Assembly: GCF_014844135.1 (NCBI RefSeq)
Contig: NZ_CP041403.1
Location: 620,001 to 684,000 of the forward strand
DNA length: 64,000 bases
Direction: 5' to 3'
Source of the DNA: Arcobacter sp. FWKO B
GTDB taxonomy: Bacteria; Campylobacterota; Campylobacteria; Campylobacterales; Arcobacteraceae
The notes under the pieces were generated by a model that saw only the letters and a list, made by a program, of their open reading frames with translations, made no database searches and was not told the DNA's origin. This document shows positions 52,683-62,037 of the stretch, piece after piece. How positions within the stretch are numbered: position 1 is the first letter of the stretch; every line of letters begins with the position of its first letter. The position numbers were made by a program, and so were the translations under genes.

Positions 52683-53459
52683 CTATCCAGCTATAGCATT
52701 AGCTAAATTTGTATATGCTTTTGTACCACTTGCACTTGCATCATACAGCATTATTGGTTTTCCAAAACTTGGACTTTCAGCAAGCTTTACATTTCTAGGT
52801 ATTACAACATATGAAGTATCATTTATTTTAAAAAGTTTACTTTCAAAGTGCTGAGCAAGATCTGCAAATACTTGTTTTGACAAATTATTTTGATCACTAT
52901 ACATTGTTGGTAAGAAACCTTTTATTTGAAGAGGTCTATTTATAGTTTGTTTAACTAGTTTAATAGTATTTAATAATTGTGCCAAACCTTCTAAAGCAAA
53001 AAATTCACACTGTATTGGTATTAATACCGATGTAGCTGCACTTAGCGTATTAATTGTTATTGGTCCAAGTGCTGGTGGTGAATCAATGATTATATAGTCA
53101 TACTCTGATTTAATTAAGTCAATTTTTCTTTTTAAAATAAGTTCTCTATCTTTTAACTCTTTATAAAACTCTTTTTCTATACCAACAAGTCCAATATTTG
53201 AAGGTGCTACTTTTAAATTTGGGATTTCAGTATCAAGTAATATTTCAGAAAGTTCTTTAGTCCCTAGCATTACATGATATATATTGTATTCATAAGTATC
53301 TCTATGAAATCCTAAACTTGTAGTTGCATTAGCTTGTGGATCTGCATCAATAAGAAGTACTCTTTTGTTTTTAAGGGCAAGTGCTGCACTTAAATTTACG
53401 GCAGTTGTAGTTTTTCCTACACCACCTTTTTGGTTTGCTATTGCTATTATCTCTGTCAT
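52683..53459 (-). CDS. parA: Chromosome partitioning ATPase ParA (Soj)
   Basis: Deviant Walker A ATPase, 258 residues, with KGGVGKTTTAVNL (11-23), DADPQANATTSLG and IIDSPPALGPITINTL. It forms ATP-dependent gradients that move ParB-bound origins. It overlaps birA by four bases and lies nine bases before parB. Confidence 0.96.
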   Translation of the reverse strand: MTEIIAIANQKGGVGKTTTAVNLSAALALKNKRVLLIDADPQANATTSLGFHRDTYEYNIYHVMLGTKELSEILLDTEIPNLKVAPSNIGLVGIEKEFYKELKDRELILKRKIDLIKSEYDYIIIDSPPALGPITINTLSAATSVLIPIQCEFFALEGLAQLLNTIKLVKQTINRPLQIKGFLPTMYSDQNNLSKQVFADLAQHFESKLFKINDTSYVVIPRNVKLAESPSFGKPIMLYDASASGTKAYTNLANAIAG

Positions 53460-54091
53460 CTTAAACTATACACCTTTTCATTTTCTAATACAATAGATCC
53501 ATCTTCACAAAGAATTGAATCTCTTAAACTTATTTTTCGATTTTTTAAAGTTACCTGAAAATTTTTACTCAACTCGTATTCTATCTTATATAGACTGAAA
53601 ATTTCCTTCCATGGGATTTTATTTTCCAAAATAGAAAAGTACTCATTTAAAGTTTCTAATATATCAATTTTTATATCTAAAACCCCATATTCATCACTAA
53701 TTTCTTCAATATTAATACCTATTCCACATACTAAAACATCATCTACTAAATTTGTAATAGTTCCACCAATTTTTTTAGTGCCAATATAAAAGTCATTTGG
53801 CCATTTTAGCCAAATTTGTGAACCTTTATTAGAAAAAAGTTCTTTTAATAGAAAACTAAAATATATTGATGCACTTTGTAATTTAAGATCGCTTGGTAAA
53901 TTACTTGTTGATTTAGTAAATGAAAAACTTAAATTTCCTTTCGTACTAGACCAAAAGTTATTTCTACTTCCAATACCTTTAGTTTGATTGAGTGAGACGA
54001 CAGCAATATCTTGATATAAAGAGTTTTTTGAAATTAATTCTTTTAAATATAGTTGTGTAGAATCAACTTCTTCAAGATAGATAATCTCCAA
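53456..54091 (-). CDS. birA: Biotin-acetyl-CoA-carboxylase ligase, monofunctional
   Basis: Biotin protein ligase of 211 residues containing only the catalytic core: EVDSTQLYLKEL, the biotinyl-AMP loop GIGSRNNFWSSTKGNLSFSF and WLKWPNDFYIGTKKIGGT. The N-terminal DNA-binding domain of E. coli BirA is missing, so it should not act as a repressor. It overlaps fmt by 20 bases and parA by four. Confidence 0.94.
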   Translation of the reverse strand: MEIIYLEEVDSTQLYLKELISKNSLYQDIAVVSLNQTKGIGSRNNFWSSTKGNLSFSFTKSTSNLPSDLKLQSASIYFSFLLKELFSNKGSQIWLKWPNDFYIGTKKIGGTITNLVDDVLVCGIGINIEEISDEYGVLDIKIDILETLNEYFSILENKIPWKEIFSLYKIEYELSKNFQVTLKNRKISLRDSILCEDGSIVLENEKVYSLR

Positions 54092-54986
54092 TATTTAACC
54101 TTTTTCCTCTAATATAGTCAACCACATTCATACTTTGTTTTGATTGAGGCTGAACAAATTTGATTTTTAGTTTACCTTTAATACATCCGACGATTATATA
54201 ATCTTTAGCTACTTCTAAGATCTCACCTTTATTATTTGATGAATCAGTATCAACAAGTTGAATATCTTTCAATTTTAATCCACTTGGCAAATAAATTTCA
54301 GGCCAACTTTTATATGCTTTATATTTTGATAACAAACTTCTAGCATTTTCAAATTCTACTTCACCATCTGTTTTTTTTATCTTTTTGCAGTAACTTACAT
54401 CAACTAAATTTTGTTTTTTATTTTGTAATCTTGAAAAGTTATCCAAAACACTTATTGTAAGATTTGCCGCACTTTGTGATAAGTCTTCAAATAATTTCAT
54501 CACATCATATGAGTCATCTATTTTAATATATTGATATCCCAAAATATCACCGCTATCAAGTCCAATATCCATAAGCATAGCTGTAACACCTGTATAAGCA
54601 TCACTATTTAATAAAGCCTCTTGTATAGGAGATGCCCCCCTATATAAAGGTAATAATGAGGCATGAAGATTTATACAAGGTGCAATATCTAATATCTCTT
54701 TTGGTAGTATTTGCCCATAAGCTGCTACAACTATGAAATCAGGTTTTAAAGCTTTAATAATCTCTATATTTTCAATATCTCTTAGTTTAGTTGGCTGGTA
54801 AATAGGAAATTGCAGATTATTTTCTATCGCATAGTTTTTGATATGTGGTGGAGTTAGTATTTGTTTCCGACCAACAGGTTTGTCTGGCTGAGTAAAAAGT
54901 GCTACCACATCAAAATTATTTTTGATGATTGTATCTAAAATAATAGTAGCATAATCTGGTGTCCCCATAAAAACAATTCTCTTCAC
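54072..54986 (-). CDS. fmt: Methionyl-tRNA formyltransferase
   Basis: Formylates initiator Met-tRNA, 304 residues. Family blocks are FMGTPDYATIIL, the SLLPLYRGASPIQEALLN active-site region with preceding INLHA, and MDIGLDSGDIL. The C-terminal binding domain follows from about 200. Upstream by 24 bases is proB, the gap being a TTTTAGA repeat. Confidence 0.96.
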   Translation of the reverse strand: MKRIVFMGTPDYATIILDTIIKNNFDVVALFTQPDKPVGRKQILTPPHIKNYAIENNLQFPIYQPTKLRDIENIEIIKALKPDFIVVAAYGQILPKEILDIAPCINLHASLLPLYRGASPIQEALLNSDAYTGVTAMLMDIGLDSGDILGYQYIKIDDSYDVMKLFEDLSQSAANLTISVLDNFSRLQNKKQNLVDVSYCKKIKKTDGEVEFENARSLLSKYKAYKSWPEIYLPSGLKLKDIQLVDTDSSNNKGEILEVAKDYIIVGCIKGKLKIKFVQPQSKQSMNVVDYIRGKRLNIGDYLS

Positions 54987-54988
54987 TT

Positions 54989-55014
54989 TTTACCTTTTAG
55001 ATTTTAGATTTTAC
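54989..55014 (+). repeat. TTTTAGA heptamer repeat between proB and fmt
   Basis: A single copy of the same repeat as at 18707, reading TACC-TTTTAGA-TTTTAGA-TTTTACC. It fills the proB-fmt gap and runs into the proB stop codon. Confidence 0.75.
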
Positions 55015-55769
55015 CTAACAAAGAGTGTTCCCCTGTTGTGGACACCATCTATTAAATACTCTTTTGCATAAGTTAAATCAAATCCACTTGTTAAAAACAT
55101 TTGTTTATCTTTTTGTAATAAAAAATTTGCAGCTTTTAATTTTGTTACTATTCCGCCAGTTGCAAACTCATTATTAGGTGAATGTATCATACTTAATTCA
55201 TCTTCTGCAATTGAAGTAACAATTTTTTGTAGTTTTGCATTAGAATTCGTATGTGGATTATCATCATAATAACCATCGATATCTGTTAAAATTACAAGCA
55301 TATCCGCTTCAAAATAATAAGTAACATGTGCAGCCAATTGGTCATTATCACCAAAAACTAGTTCATCTGTTGCTGTTACATCATTTTCATTAATAATAGG
55401 CAATACCTTATGAGTAAGTAAAGTTTCAATTGCATTTTTTGCATGAATAGTTCTTTTTCTAGAATCAAAGTCATCGGCAGTTAAAAGCAACTGCGAACAT
55501 ATTACATCACACTCATTAAACCTTTTTTGGTACTCTTTCATAAGCATTGGTTGTCCAATAGATGCTAGGGCTTGTTTATTTGATACAACTTTTTTATCAA
55601 GTTTAAGTGCAGTATAACCTGCAGCTACTGCACCTGAAGTAACAAGTACCACTTCATAATAACTTTTAAGCTTTGCAATAAAATCAACTAAATTTTGTAA
55701 TCTATCAAGTGCAAGCTTTCCATCTTGTGTTAAAACCGCACTACCTACTTTTAGTACAATTCTTTTCAT
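55011..55769 (-). CDS. proB: Glutamate 5-kinase, short form
   Basis: First enzyme of proline synthesis, 252 residues. The amino-acid kinase fold shows VLKVGSAVLTQ, LVTSGAVAAGYTALKL, NENDVTATDELVFGDNDQLAA and GTGGIVTKLKAA-type block (here FATGGIVTKLKAA). The C-terminal PUA domain of longer ProB proteins is absent, as in many Campylobacterota. Its end overlaps a dispersed repeat. Confidence 0.95.
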   Translation of the reverse strand: MKRIVLKVGSAVLTQDGKLALDRLQNLVDFIAKLKSYYEVVLVTSGAVAAGYTALKLDKKVVSNKQALASIGQPMLMKEYQKRFNECDVICSQLLLTADDFDSRKRTIHAKNAIETLLTHKVLPIINENDVTATDELVFGDNDQLAAHVTYYFEADMLVILTDIDGYYDDNPHTNSNAKLQKIVTSIAEDELSMIHSPNNEFATGGIVTKLKAANFLLQKDKQMFLTSGFDLTYAKEYLIDGVHNRGTLFVR

Positions 55770-55778
55770 TATTACCTC

Positions 55779-56864
55779 TTAGAGTTTAATTAAATCATAT
55801 AAAGTATTTTTTAATGGAAGTATATTATATGTTGTTGCTGAAGACATACCCATCACAAAAAATGGTTTTGAATTATCATACTTAAATGTTGGTGATTTAT
55901 AATCTTGTAGATAAAAATTACCTTTTATTTTTTCATTTTCTTCAAATACATCTAAATTAAGTGCTTTTATAAAATCACTAATCACTTTATTTGCTTCCTC
56001 AGGAGTCATAGTATCAACTTTACTAAATGCTACTGCAAATCTTCTTGTGCTTAGCTCAGGAGAGAATTTTTCAACTTCAATTTTTAAAGTATTGTATTGT
56101 TCCATTATGTCACGATAATTTGCAATATCTATCACAAATAATAGTGTTTTTGTTCTTTCAATATGTTTTAAAAACTCTAATCCCAATCCTTTACCATCAC
56201 TAGCACCTTCAATTATACCTGGTATATCTGCCATAACAAATGAGTCATACTCACCAATGTCCACAACCCCTAAACTTGGAGTTAATGTTGTAAATTCATA
56301 ATTAGCAACTTGTGGTCTTGCATTAGATACTGTTGATACTAATGTAGATTTCCCTACATTTGGATATCCAACCAATCCAACATCAGCAATAAGTTTTAGT
56401 TCTAACCTTATATCTTTGCTAACTCCAGGGAGTCCAGGCTGGGCATAAGTTGGTCTTTGATTTGTTGAGTTTTTAAAGTGAACATTTCCAAGTCCACCTT
56501 TACCACCTTCAAGAAAAAGTATTGGCTCAGTTGTAGGCTCAATTAAATCAAGTAAAACTTCATTTGTTTCATCATCAACAACTTGAGTACCAAGAGGAAC
56601 TTTTAGATATAGATTTTCACCATATTTACCATATTTTTGTCTTCCCATTCCAGCTTGACCATTTTCTGCTTTTAAATGAGATTTTCCCTTATACCATGAT
56701 AATGTATCTGTGTTATTATCTACCATGAAGTAGACATTACCACCTCTTCCACCATCACCACCGTCAGGTCCACCTTTTATAATAAACTTTTCTCTCCTAA
56801 ATGAAGCACATCCTGCCCCACCTTTACCAGAACTTAGTTTAATTTTAATACTATCTACAAACAT
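55779..56864 (-). CDS. obg: GTPase Obg (CgtA)
   Basis: Ribosome assembly GTPase, 361 residues. The glycine-rich Obg fold (about 1-155) contains [21 protein letters not shown]. The G domain has [19 protein letters not shown] and [17 protein letters not shown] short C-terminal region follows. It lies downstream of rplU-rpmA but after a strong terminator, so it likely has its own promoter. Confidence 0.97.
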   Translation of the reverse strand: MFVDSIKIKLSSGKGGAGCASFRREKFIIKGGPDGGDGGRGGNVYFMVDNNTDTLSWYKGKSHLKAENGQAGMGRQKYGKYGENLYLKVPLGTQVVDDETNEVLLDLIEPTTEPILFLEGGKGGLGNVHFKNSTNQRPTYAQPGLPGVSKDIRLELKLIADVGLVGYPNVGKSTLVSTVSNARPQVANYEFTTLTPSLGVVDIGEYDSFVMADIPGIIEGASDGKGLGLEFLKHIERTKTLLFVIDIANYRDIMEQYNTLKIEVEKFSPELSTRRFAVAFSKVDTMTPEEANKVISDFIKALNLDVFEENEKIKGNFYLQDYKSPTFKYDNSKPFFVMGMSSATTYNILPLKNTLYDLIKL

Positions 56865-56891
56865 ATTTTTTCCTTGATAAGCCTATTATCT

Positions 56892-56897
56892 ATTATA
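56892..56897 (-). promoter_or_regulatory. Candidate -10 box of obg
   Basis: A perfect TATAAT on the minus strand 28 bases before the obg start and after the rpmA terminator. No good -35 at standard spacing. Confidence 0.45.
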
Positions 56898-56952
56898 ATT
56901 AAATATAGCAATTTAAAAATCAAATCAACCTTTAACTTTTAAATTACTATAA

Positions 56953-56998
56953 ATAAAAAAAAGGTACTAATAGCAAGATTGCTAAATAGTACCTTTTT
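56953..56998 (-). terminator. Terminator of rplU-rpmA
   Basis: A perfect 12-bp outer stem (56958-56969 with 56987-56998), with an inner TAGCAA/TTGCTA pairing, is followed on the minus strand by eight Ts. It ends the ribosomal protein pair before obg. Confidence 0.9.
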
Positions 56999-57027
56999 GT
57001 TGATGAAAATGTGTTAAAGAGCTTAAT

Positions 57028-57285
57028 TTACGAAGCTGCATAAACAGAAACTTTTTTTCTGTTTTTATCTTTAATTTCAAATTTTACTTCACCATCAATC
57101 AATGCAAAAATAGTATGATCTTTACCAATACCTACATTAGCACCAGGATGAACTTTTGTTCCTCTTTGTCTAATAATGATATTTCCAGCTCTTACTACTT
57201 CTCCACCGAATTTCTTAACTCCAAGCCTTCTACCAGCTGAGTCTCTATTGTTCTGTGTACTACCTTGACCTTTCTTATGAGCCAT
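57028..57285 (-). CDS. rpmA: 50S ribosomal protein L27
   Basis: 85-residue basic protein beginning [29 protein letters not shown], with [25 protein letters not shown]. It has the direct MAHKKG start, without the cleaved leader seen in Firmicutes. Fifteen bases after rplU. Confidence 0.98.
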   Translation of the reverse strand: MAHKKGQGSTQNNRDSAGRRLGVKKFGGEVVRAGNIIIRQRGTKVHPGANVGIGKDHTIFALIDGEVKFEIKDKNRKKVSVYAAS

Positions 57286-57300
57286 CGTATTCTCCTTAAA

Positions 57301-57606
57301 TTATGCTGCTATGTTTGTTATTTGAATTCTAGTGAAGTCTCTTCTGAAACCTCTTTTAAGTTTACTATCTTTTCTTCTTCTTTTTTTGTAGATAATAACT
57401 TTTTTATCTCTTCCTTCATTTATAACAACCGCACTTACTACTGCATTTTTTGCAGCATCACCAGTTTTTAGTTCGCCATCATTTACAGCTAAAACATCAC
57501 TGATTTCGATATTGTCTTTTGGTTCTTTGCTAAGTTTGTCAACATTGATTATATCACCAACACAAACCTTATATTGCTTTCCACCACATTTAATAATTGC
57601 ATACAT
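57301..57606 (-). CDS. rplU: 50S ribosomal protein L21
   Basis: 101-residue protein starting [14 protein letters not shown] and ending [12 protein letters not shown], with [14 protein letters not shown] in the basic loop. First gene of rplU-rpmA. Confidence 0.98.
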   Translation of the reverse strand: MYAIIKCGGKQYKVCVGDIINVDKLSKEPKDNIEISDVLAVNDGELKTGDAAKNAVVSAVVINEGRDKKVIIYKKRRRKDSKLKRGFRRDFTRIQITNIAA

Positions 57607-57639
57607 TCTACTACCCTCAATTTTTTCGTGAGCCGTATA

Positions 57640-57811
57640 ATATCTAAAATAAGTTTAAACTAAGATTAAACCTAAGTTTTATTTTAGAACTATTTCGACC
57701 ATCCATATTTTCTTTACGACCCTACCGTCTTGCCGTACTCACTTCGTTCGCACATGGCAATCGTCTTGCGAGGCTACAAACGACAAGCAGTTGTCGTTTG
57801 CTTTACGCCTC
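57640..57811. repeat. Palindrome-rich, GC-elevated ridA-rplU gap
   Basis: The gap contains a perfect 10-bp stem with a four-base loop (57778-57787 with 57792-57801, CAAACGACAA). A TTGCC/GGCAA pair (57731-57735, 57757-57761) encloses a CACTTCGTTCGCAC core. Near 57646-57690 is a loose CTAAAATA palindrome. Base composition of 57715-57811 is richer in GC than its neighbours. No T-run and no ORF; it looks like repeat-derived DNA. Confidence 0.5.
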
Positions 57812-58201
57812 TCACCAACTGGTTGTTGCTAGGCTTGTTGCTATAACATCTATCTCTACTAATGCATTTTTTGGTAGAGTTTTAACTGCTACAGTACTTC
57901 TTGCTGGTTTGTGATCACCAAAGAATTCTGCATATATAACATTTACAATACCAAAATCTTCCATATTTGCAAGGTATATATTTGCTTTTACAACATTTTG
58001 TAAACTACTTCCACTATCTTCTAGCAAATTTCTCAAATTTGTCAAAACCTGTCTTGTTTGCTTTTTAATATCAAGCTCAGTCATTTCACCTGATGGAGTA
58101 AGAGCTATTTGTCCTGATGTATAAATCATTCCATTTACTTTTACAGCTTGTGAATATGGTCCTATTGCTTGTGGTACATTGTGTGATTTTAGAAATTCCA
58201 T
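57812..58201 (-). CDS. ridA: Enamine/imine deaminase RidA
   Basis: Hydrolyses reactive enamines such as 2-aminoacrylate. The 129-residue YjgF/RidA protein has SHNVPQAIGPYSQAV, MIYTSGQIAL and the catalytic-arginine region KPARSTVAVKTLPKNALVEIDVIA. The last eight residues (TSLATTSW) have no clear family counterpart and border repeat-like DNA. It starts three bases after the dnaG stop. Confidence 0.94.
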   Translation of the reverse strand: MEFLKSHNVPQAIGPYSQAVKVNGMIYTSGQIALTPSGEMTELDIKKQTRQVLTNLRNLLEDSGSSLQNVVKANIYLANMEDFGIVNVIYAEFFGDHKPARSTVAVKTLPKNALVEIDVIATSLATTSW

Positions 58202-58204
58202 TTT

Positions 58205-59845
58205 TTACCTCTTAAAAAAACTACCAGACTTCAAACTCGAGATAAGCTCTCTAGTTTTTCTTATCTGTGTAGACTTTTCTTTATAATCTAAATTTGAATC
58301 ATTCATTAAAAGAGTCAAATTTTTTTCGTGAAATTTTATCAAAAAAAACTGTAATTGTTGCTTTAATTCTTCTTTTGAATATGATTTTATACTTTCATTA
58401 AGTAATAACGCCCTAATTTGCGGTTCGTCTTGATTATTAAGTACCATCTCAAATTCTTGTTTATGTGTACTAAACATATTACTATCACAAACATCAAGTA
58501 TCATTGTAACAAATTCTGGATATTCTGCTATTGCTTTTATTACTGATAATTCTGCAATATCACAAGTAGACAAATCAACATTATATTTTCTTTGTGGTTG
58601 TTTAGAAAGTGTAGTTTTAACCAATGAAGGATTAATATTAAGTTTTGAAGCAATATATGACTTATATTCTTCTTGTAGAAGTGGATTAATTGAGTTTAAA
58701 AACTGATTTAATTCAACAAGAGCTTTTTGTTTCATTTCAGGTACACTTAGATCATACTCTCTTACAATAAAATTTATTATAAATTTTGCAAATGGTATAG
58801 GTGAATTAAAAATATCATTTAATTGTGGAATTTTTGAATCTTTTACCATATCAGCTGGATCACAACCTTCATCAAAAAGGACAACTCCACCTTCAAAGTT
58901 GTTTATCAGTAACATTTGTGCAGCTTTTGATGCAGCAACTAATCCAGCTTTATCACTATCATAGGCTAATATAACTTTTGGCTCACCCCTTTTCAATAAT
59001 GGCAAATGTTCATTTGTAAGTGCTGTTCCTAGAGTTGCTACAGCATTATCAAATCCTGCACTATGAAGCATTATTACATCAAGATAACCTTCTGTTACAA
59101 TAATTTCTTTCTTTTGCATAATAGATTTTTTAGCTAAATGGTATCCATACAAAAGTCTAGACTTATTAAAGAGTTTAGTTTGTGGTGAATTTACATATTT
59201 TGCACCATGTCCAGTTATTGTTCTTCCACCAAAACCTACAAGTTTTTCATTATGAGTATAAATAGGAAAAGTAATTCTTTCTATAAACCTTGCATATAAA
59301 CCATTCTCACCTGAGCTTAATACTCCAAGCTCTTTTGCATCAGCAATATTTAAAAAATTTTGATTGATATAATTTATTGTATCTTTTGAACTTGGCGCAT
59401 ATCCAATTTCAAATTTTTCTATTAAATATTCTGAAATTCCCCTTGATTGAAGATACTCTTTTACATTTTGCTCATCTATAAGAGATTTTTTATAATAACT
59501 ATTGATTGATTCTAATATAGTTGTATCTATAGATGGCTTTTGATTTGTATCAGCAGTATAATGTAAGCTAAAATTTGTCATTGAAGCTATTTTTTCTATA
59601 GCCTCTGGATAAGAAAGCTTTTCATAATCCATCACAAACTTTATCGCATCACCACCAACACCACAGCCAAAACAGTGATATATCTGCTTTGCAGGGCTTA
59701 CAACAAAAGAAGGAGTATTTTCTCCATGAAACGGGCAACAAGCCTTGAAGTTGGCTCCAGATTTTTTTAATTGTACAAATTGTGATAAAATATCAACAAT
59801 ATCAAGATTGTTTTTAAGGTTTTCTATGGACTCTTTTGCTATCAT
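58205..59845 (-). CDS. dnaG: DNA primase
   Basis: Makes RNA primers at the replication fork, 546 residues. The zinc finger uses C37, H40, C58 and C61 (CCPFHGENTPSF ... HCFGCG). The catalytic core has FGGRTITGHGAKYVNSPQT, TOPRIM EGYLDVIMLH and ILAYDSDKAG. A shorter C-terminal helicase-interacting part lies after about 430. It is upstream of ridA. Confidence 0.97.
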   Translation of the reverse strand: MIAKESIENLKNNLDIVDILSQFVQLKKSGANFKACCPFHGENTPSFVVSPAKQIYHCFGCGVGGDAIKFVMDYEKLSYPEAIEKIASMTNFSLHYTADTNQKPSIDTTILESINSYYKKSLIDEQNVKEYLQSRGISEYLIEKFEIGYAPSSKDTINYINQNFLNIADAKELGVLSSGENGLYARFIERITFPIYTHNEKLVGFGGRTITGHGAKYVNSPQTKLFNKSRLLYGYHLAKKSIMQKKEIIVTEGYLDVIMLHSAGFDNAVATLGTALTNEHLPLLKRGEPKVILAYDSDKAGLVAASKAAQMLLINNFEGGVVLFDEGCDPADMVKDSKIPQLNDIFNSPIPFAKFIINFIVREYDLSVPEMKQKALVELNQFLNSINPLLQEEYKSYIASKLNINPSLVKTTLSKQPQRKYNVDLSTCDIAELSVIKAIAEYPEFVTMILDVCDSNMFSTHKQEFEMVLNNQDEPQIRALLLNESIKSYSKEELKQQLQFFLIKFHEKNLTLLMNDSNLDYKEKSTQIRKTRELISSLKSGSFFKR

Positions 59846-59874
59846 AACAGTATTATATCTAATAAAGGTTAAAT

Positions 59875-60933
59875 TTGGATGGAATATTCTTAGATTATGA
59901 TGATCCTCTTTTTGGTGTCATAGTTTTTTTTATTATTGTATTTGTGGCATCATTTTTGACATATTCGTATAATATATACAAAGAAAAAGTTGCTAGAAGT
60001 GAATATAAAGAGCTACTTAATAGATTTGGAATTGGAAATCTTGATGAAGCTGATTATGTTCATTTGTATAAAACATATAATTTACCTTTTGATTCTATAT
60101 TGCTTCTTGCAACATCTTTTGTTTACAAGGGTGATTATAATAAATCTATTTCTATTTATCTCACCTTACTTGAACATGTACAAGATAAAGTAAAAAAAGA
60201 AGAACTTCTTGAATTACTTGGAACAACTTATTTTAAAGGTGGCTTTTTAAAAAGATCTGTTGATATATTTTTAAAACTTTTAGAATTTTCACCAAGAAAT
60301 CAAACTGCACTTAAATATTTGCTTATTTGTTATGAAAAGTTAAAAGAGTATGATAAAGCTTTTGATGTTTTAGAATCATTAAAAGAGTTAAACATAGATA
60401 CAAAAGAAGAAAAAATATATATATTGTTACTAAAAATCATAAATGATCCTCTCTTAACTTTTGAAAAGAAAACTTATCAAGTACTTCAAATTTATTCATC
60501 AGAGCCAAAAACAGCAAGAGTTGTTGCTCAATATTTACTCACATACAATAAGGAACTTTTTTGGAAAAATGTTACAACATTTAACTTAATAAATATCCTC
60601 GATTTATTGTGGTATATTAATTTCAATGATATAGATTTTGATGTTGTAAAATCAAATGAATTTTTGGAGCAAATTTATGCTGCAAAAGGGTATCTTATTT
60701 GCGATAAAGCTAGTCATATAGTAGATTTGGATATACTTGCGTTACTTTATACCCACAATAAAGAGTTAAGACAAAAAGTTGACTTAGGATTTGAATTTGT
60801 ATGTAACAACTGTAAAAAGATTCATCCTATGTATGAATCAAGATGCCCACATTGTCACACAATTTTATCTTTGGGGACAAAAGCCAAACTAATAAAGAGG
60901 ATAAAAATTGAAGAAAATATTTCTTTACAGTGA
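59875..60933 (+). CDS. LapB-like TPR protein with C-terminal zinc ribbon
   Basis: A 352-residue protein: one N-terminal membrane helix (about 12-32), helical repeats of TPR type (about 45-250; LLELLGTTYFKGGFLKRSVDIFLKLLEFSP), and a C-terminal metal site C310-x2-C313 with C324-x2-C327. This order is that of LapB/YciM, the E. coli heat-shock membrane protein that controls LpxC and LPS amounts. The repeats here are diverged, so equivalence is inference. The start is TTG with AAAGG six bases upstream. It overlaps rnhA by 26 bases. Confidence 0.7.
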   Translation: MDGIFLDYDDPLFGVIVFFIIVFVASFLTYSYNIYKEKVARSEYKELLNRFGIGNLDEADYVHLYKTYNLPFDSILLLATSFVYKGDYNKSISIYLTLLEHVQDKVKKEELLELLGTTYFKGGFLKRSVDIFLKLLEFSPRNQTALKYLLICYEKLKEYDKAFDVLESLKELNIDTKEEKIYILLLKIINDPLLTFEKKTYQVLQIYSSEPKTARVVAQYLLTYNKELFWKNVTTFNLINILDLLWYINFNDIDFDVVKSNEFLEQIYAAKGYLICDKASHIVDLDILALLYTHNKELRQKVDLGFEFVCNNCKKIHPMYESRCPHCHTILSLGTKAKLIKRIKIEENISLQ

Positions 60934-61348
60934 TGGTTCTAGCTTGGGAAATCCAGGTCCAGGAGGATATGGCACAATCTTAAAATATAAAGATAGCCAC
61001 AAAATATTATCTGGAGGCAAAAAAGAAACTACAAACAATCAAATGGAACTTCTAGGGGTAATAGAAGGATTAAGGGCTTTAAAAGAGCCATGTGAAGTTG
61101 AGATTATTAGTGATTCAAAGTATGTAACTCAAGGTATTAATGAATGGCTTGCAAATTGGCAAAAGAATGGATTTAGAACTGCTGATAAAAAACCTATTAA
61201 AAATCTTGAATTATGGAAAGAGTATATTGATGTATCAAAACAACACAAAATAAATGCTTCTTGGGTAAAAGGTCATAATGGTCACACTGAAAATGAAGAA
61301 TGTGATAAAATAGCAAGAGATATTGCACTAAAATTTCAAATGGAGTAA
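60908..61348 (+). CDS. rnhA: Ribonuclease HI
   Basis: Cuts RNA in RNA-DNA hybrids, 146 residues. Catalytic acids are D9 (YSDGSSLGNPGPGGYG), E47 (NNQMELLGVI), D69 (ISDSKYV) and D133 (CDKIARD). The start is a TTG inside the end of the preceding gene, with AGAGG eight bases upstream. Confidence 0.96.
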   Translation: MKKIFLYSDGSSLGNPGPGGYGTILKYKDSHKILSGGKKETTNNQMELLGVIEGLRALKEPCEVEIISDSKYVTQGINEWLANWQKNGFRTADKKPIKNLELWKEYIDVSKQHKINASWVKGHNGHTENEECDKIARDIALKFQME

Positions 61349-61350
61349 AA

Positions 61351-62037
61351 ATGGAAAATTTTTCAAAATTACAAAAGTGTTTGGGTTATGAATTTAATAA
61401 CACTAATCTTATAACCCAAGCACTCACACACAAAAGTTATAAAAAACCTTACAGTAATGAAAGGTTAGAGTTTTTAGGAGATGCTGTATTAAACCTAATT
61501 GTTGGTGAATATTTATATCATAAATTTCCTAGTTCATCGGAGGGTGAGTTATCAAAGCTAAGAGCTACACTAGTAAATGAAAAAGCATTTACTAAACTCG
61601 CTAACAAAATAGAACTTGGAAAATATATATTTATATCAGCTGCTGAAGAGAGAAATAAAGGGCGTGAGAAACCATCTATACTCTCAGATGCTTTTGAAGC
61701 TATTATGGGAGCTGTTTATTTAGAATCAGGTATTTTGAAAGTCAAAGATATTATGTTAAGACTTCTTGATGAATGTTATGAAGAGATAACAATAGATACT
61801 CTTTTTTATGATTATAAAACCGCTTTACAAGAACTAACTCAAGCGGTATTTGCAAATACACCTGAATACAAACTTGAAGCATCTTTTGGACCAGATCATA
61901 AGAAAGAATTCGTTGTTTCAATTTGGATTGACAATAAAAACCTGGGTTCAGGCAAAGGTAAAAGTAAAAAAATTGCACAACAAGAAGCAGCAAAAATTGC
62001 ACTAGAAAAACTACAAAAAGATAAAGGTCATAAATGA
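61351..62037 (+). CDS. rnc: Ribonuclease III
   Basis: Double-strand RNA nuclease that processes rRNA precursors, 228 residues. Signature [21 protein letters not shown] (37-57) carries the first catalytic acids; [15 protein letters not shown] the second set. The C-terminal dsRNA-binding domain ends [12 protein letters not shown]. It starts two bases after rnhA and overlaps aroC by four. It would act on the 23S processing stem noted in this window. Confidence 0.97.
   Translation: MENFSKLQKCLGYEFNNTNLITQALTHKSYKKPYSNERLEFLGDAVLNLIVGEYLYHKFPSSSEGELSKLRATLVNEKAFTKLANKIELGKYIFISAAEERNKGREKPSILSDAFEAIMGAVYLESGILKVKDIMLRLLDECYEEITIDTLFYDYKTALQELTQAVFANTPEYKLEASFGPDHKKEFVVSIWIDNKNLGSGKGKSKKIAQQEAAKIALEKLQKDKGHK

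Noticed and set aside
51738-53459. A parS centromere site near parA-parB
   Set aside because: I looked for a sequence close to TGTTTCACGTGAAACA in and around these genes and found no convincing match.
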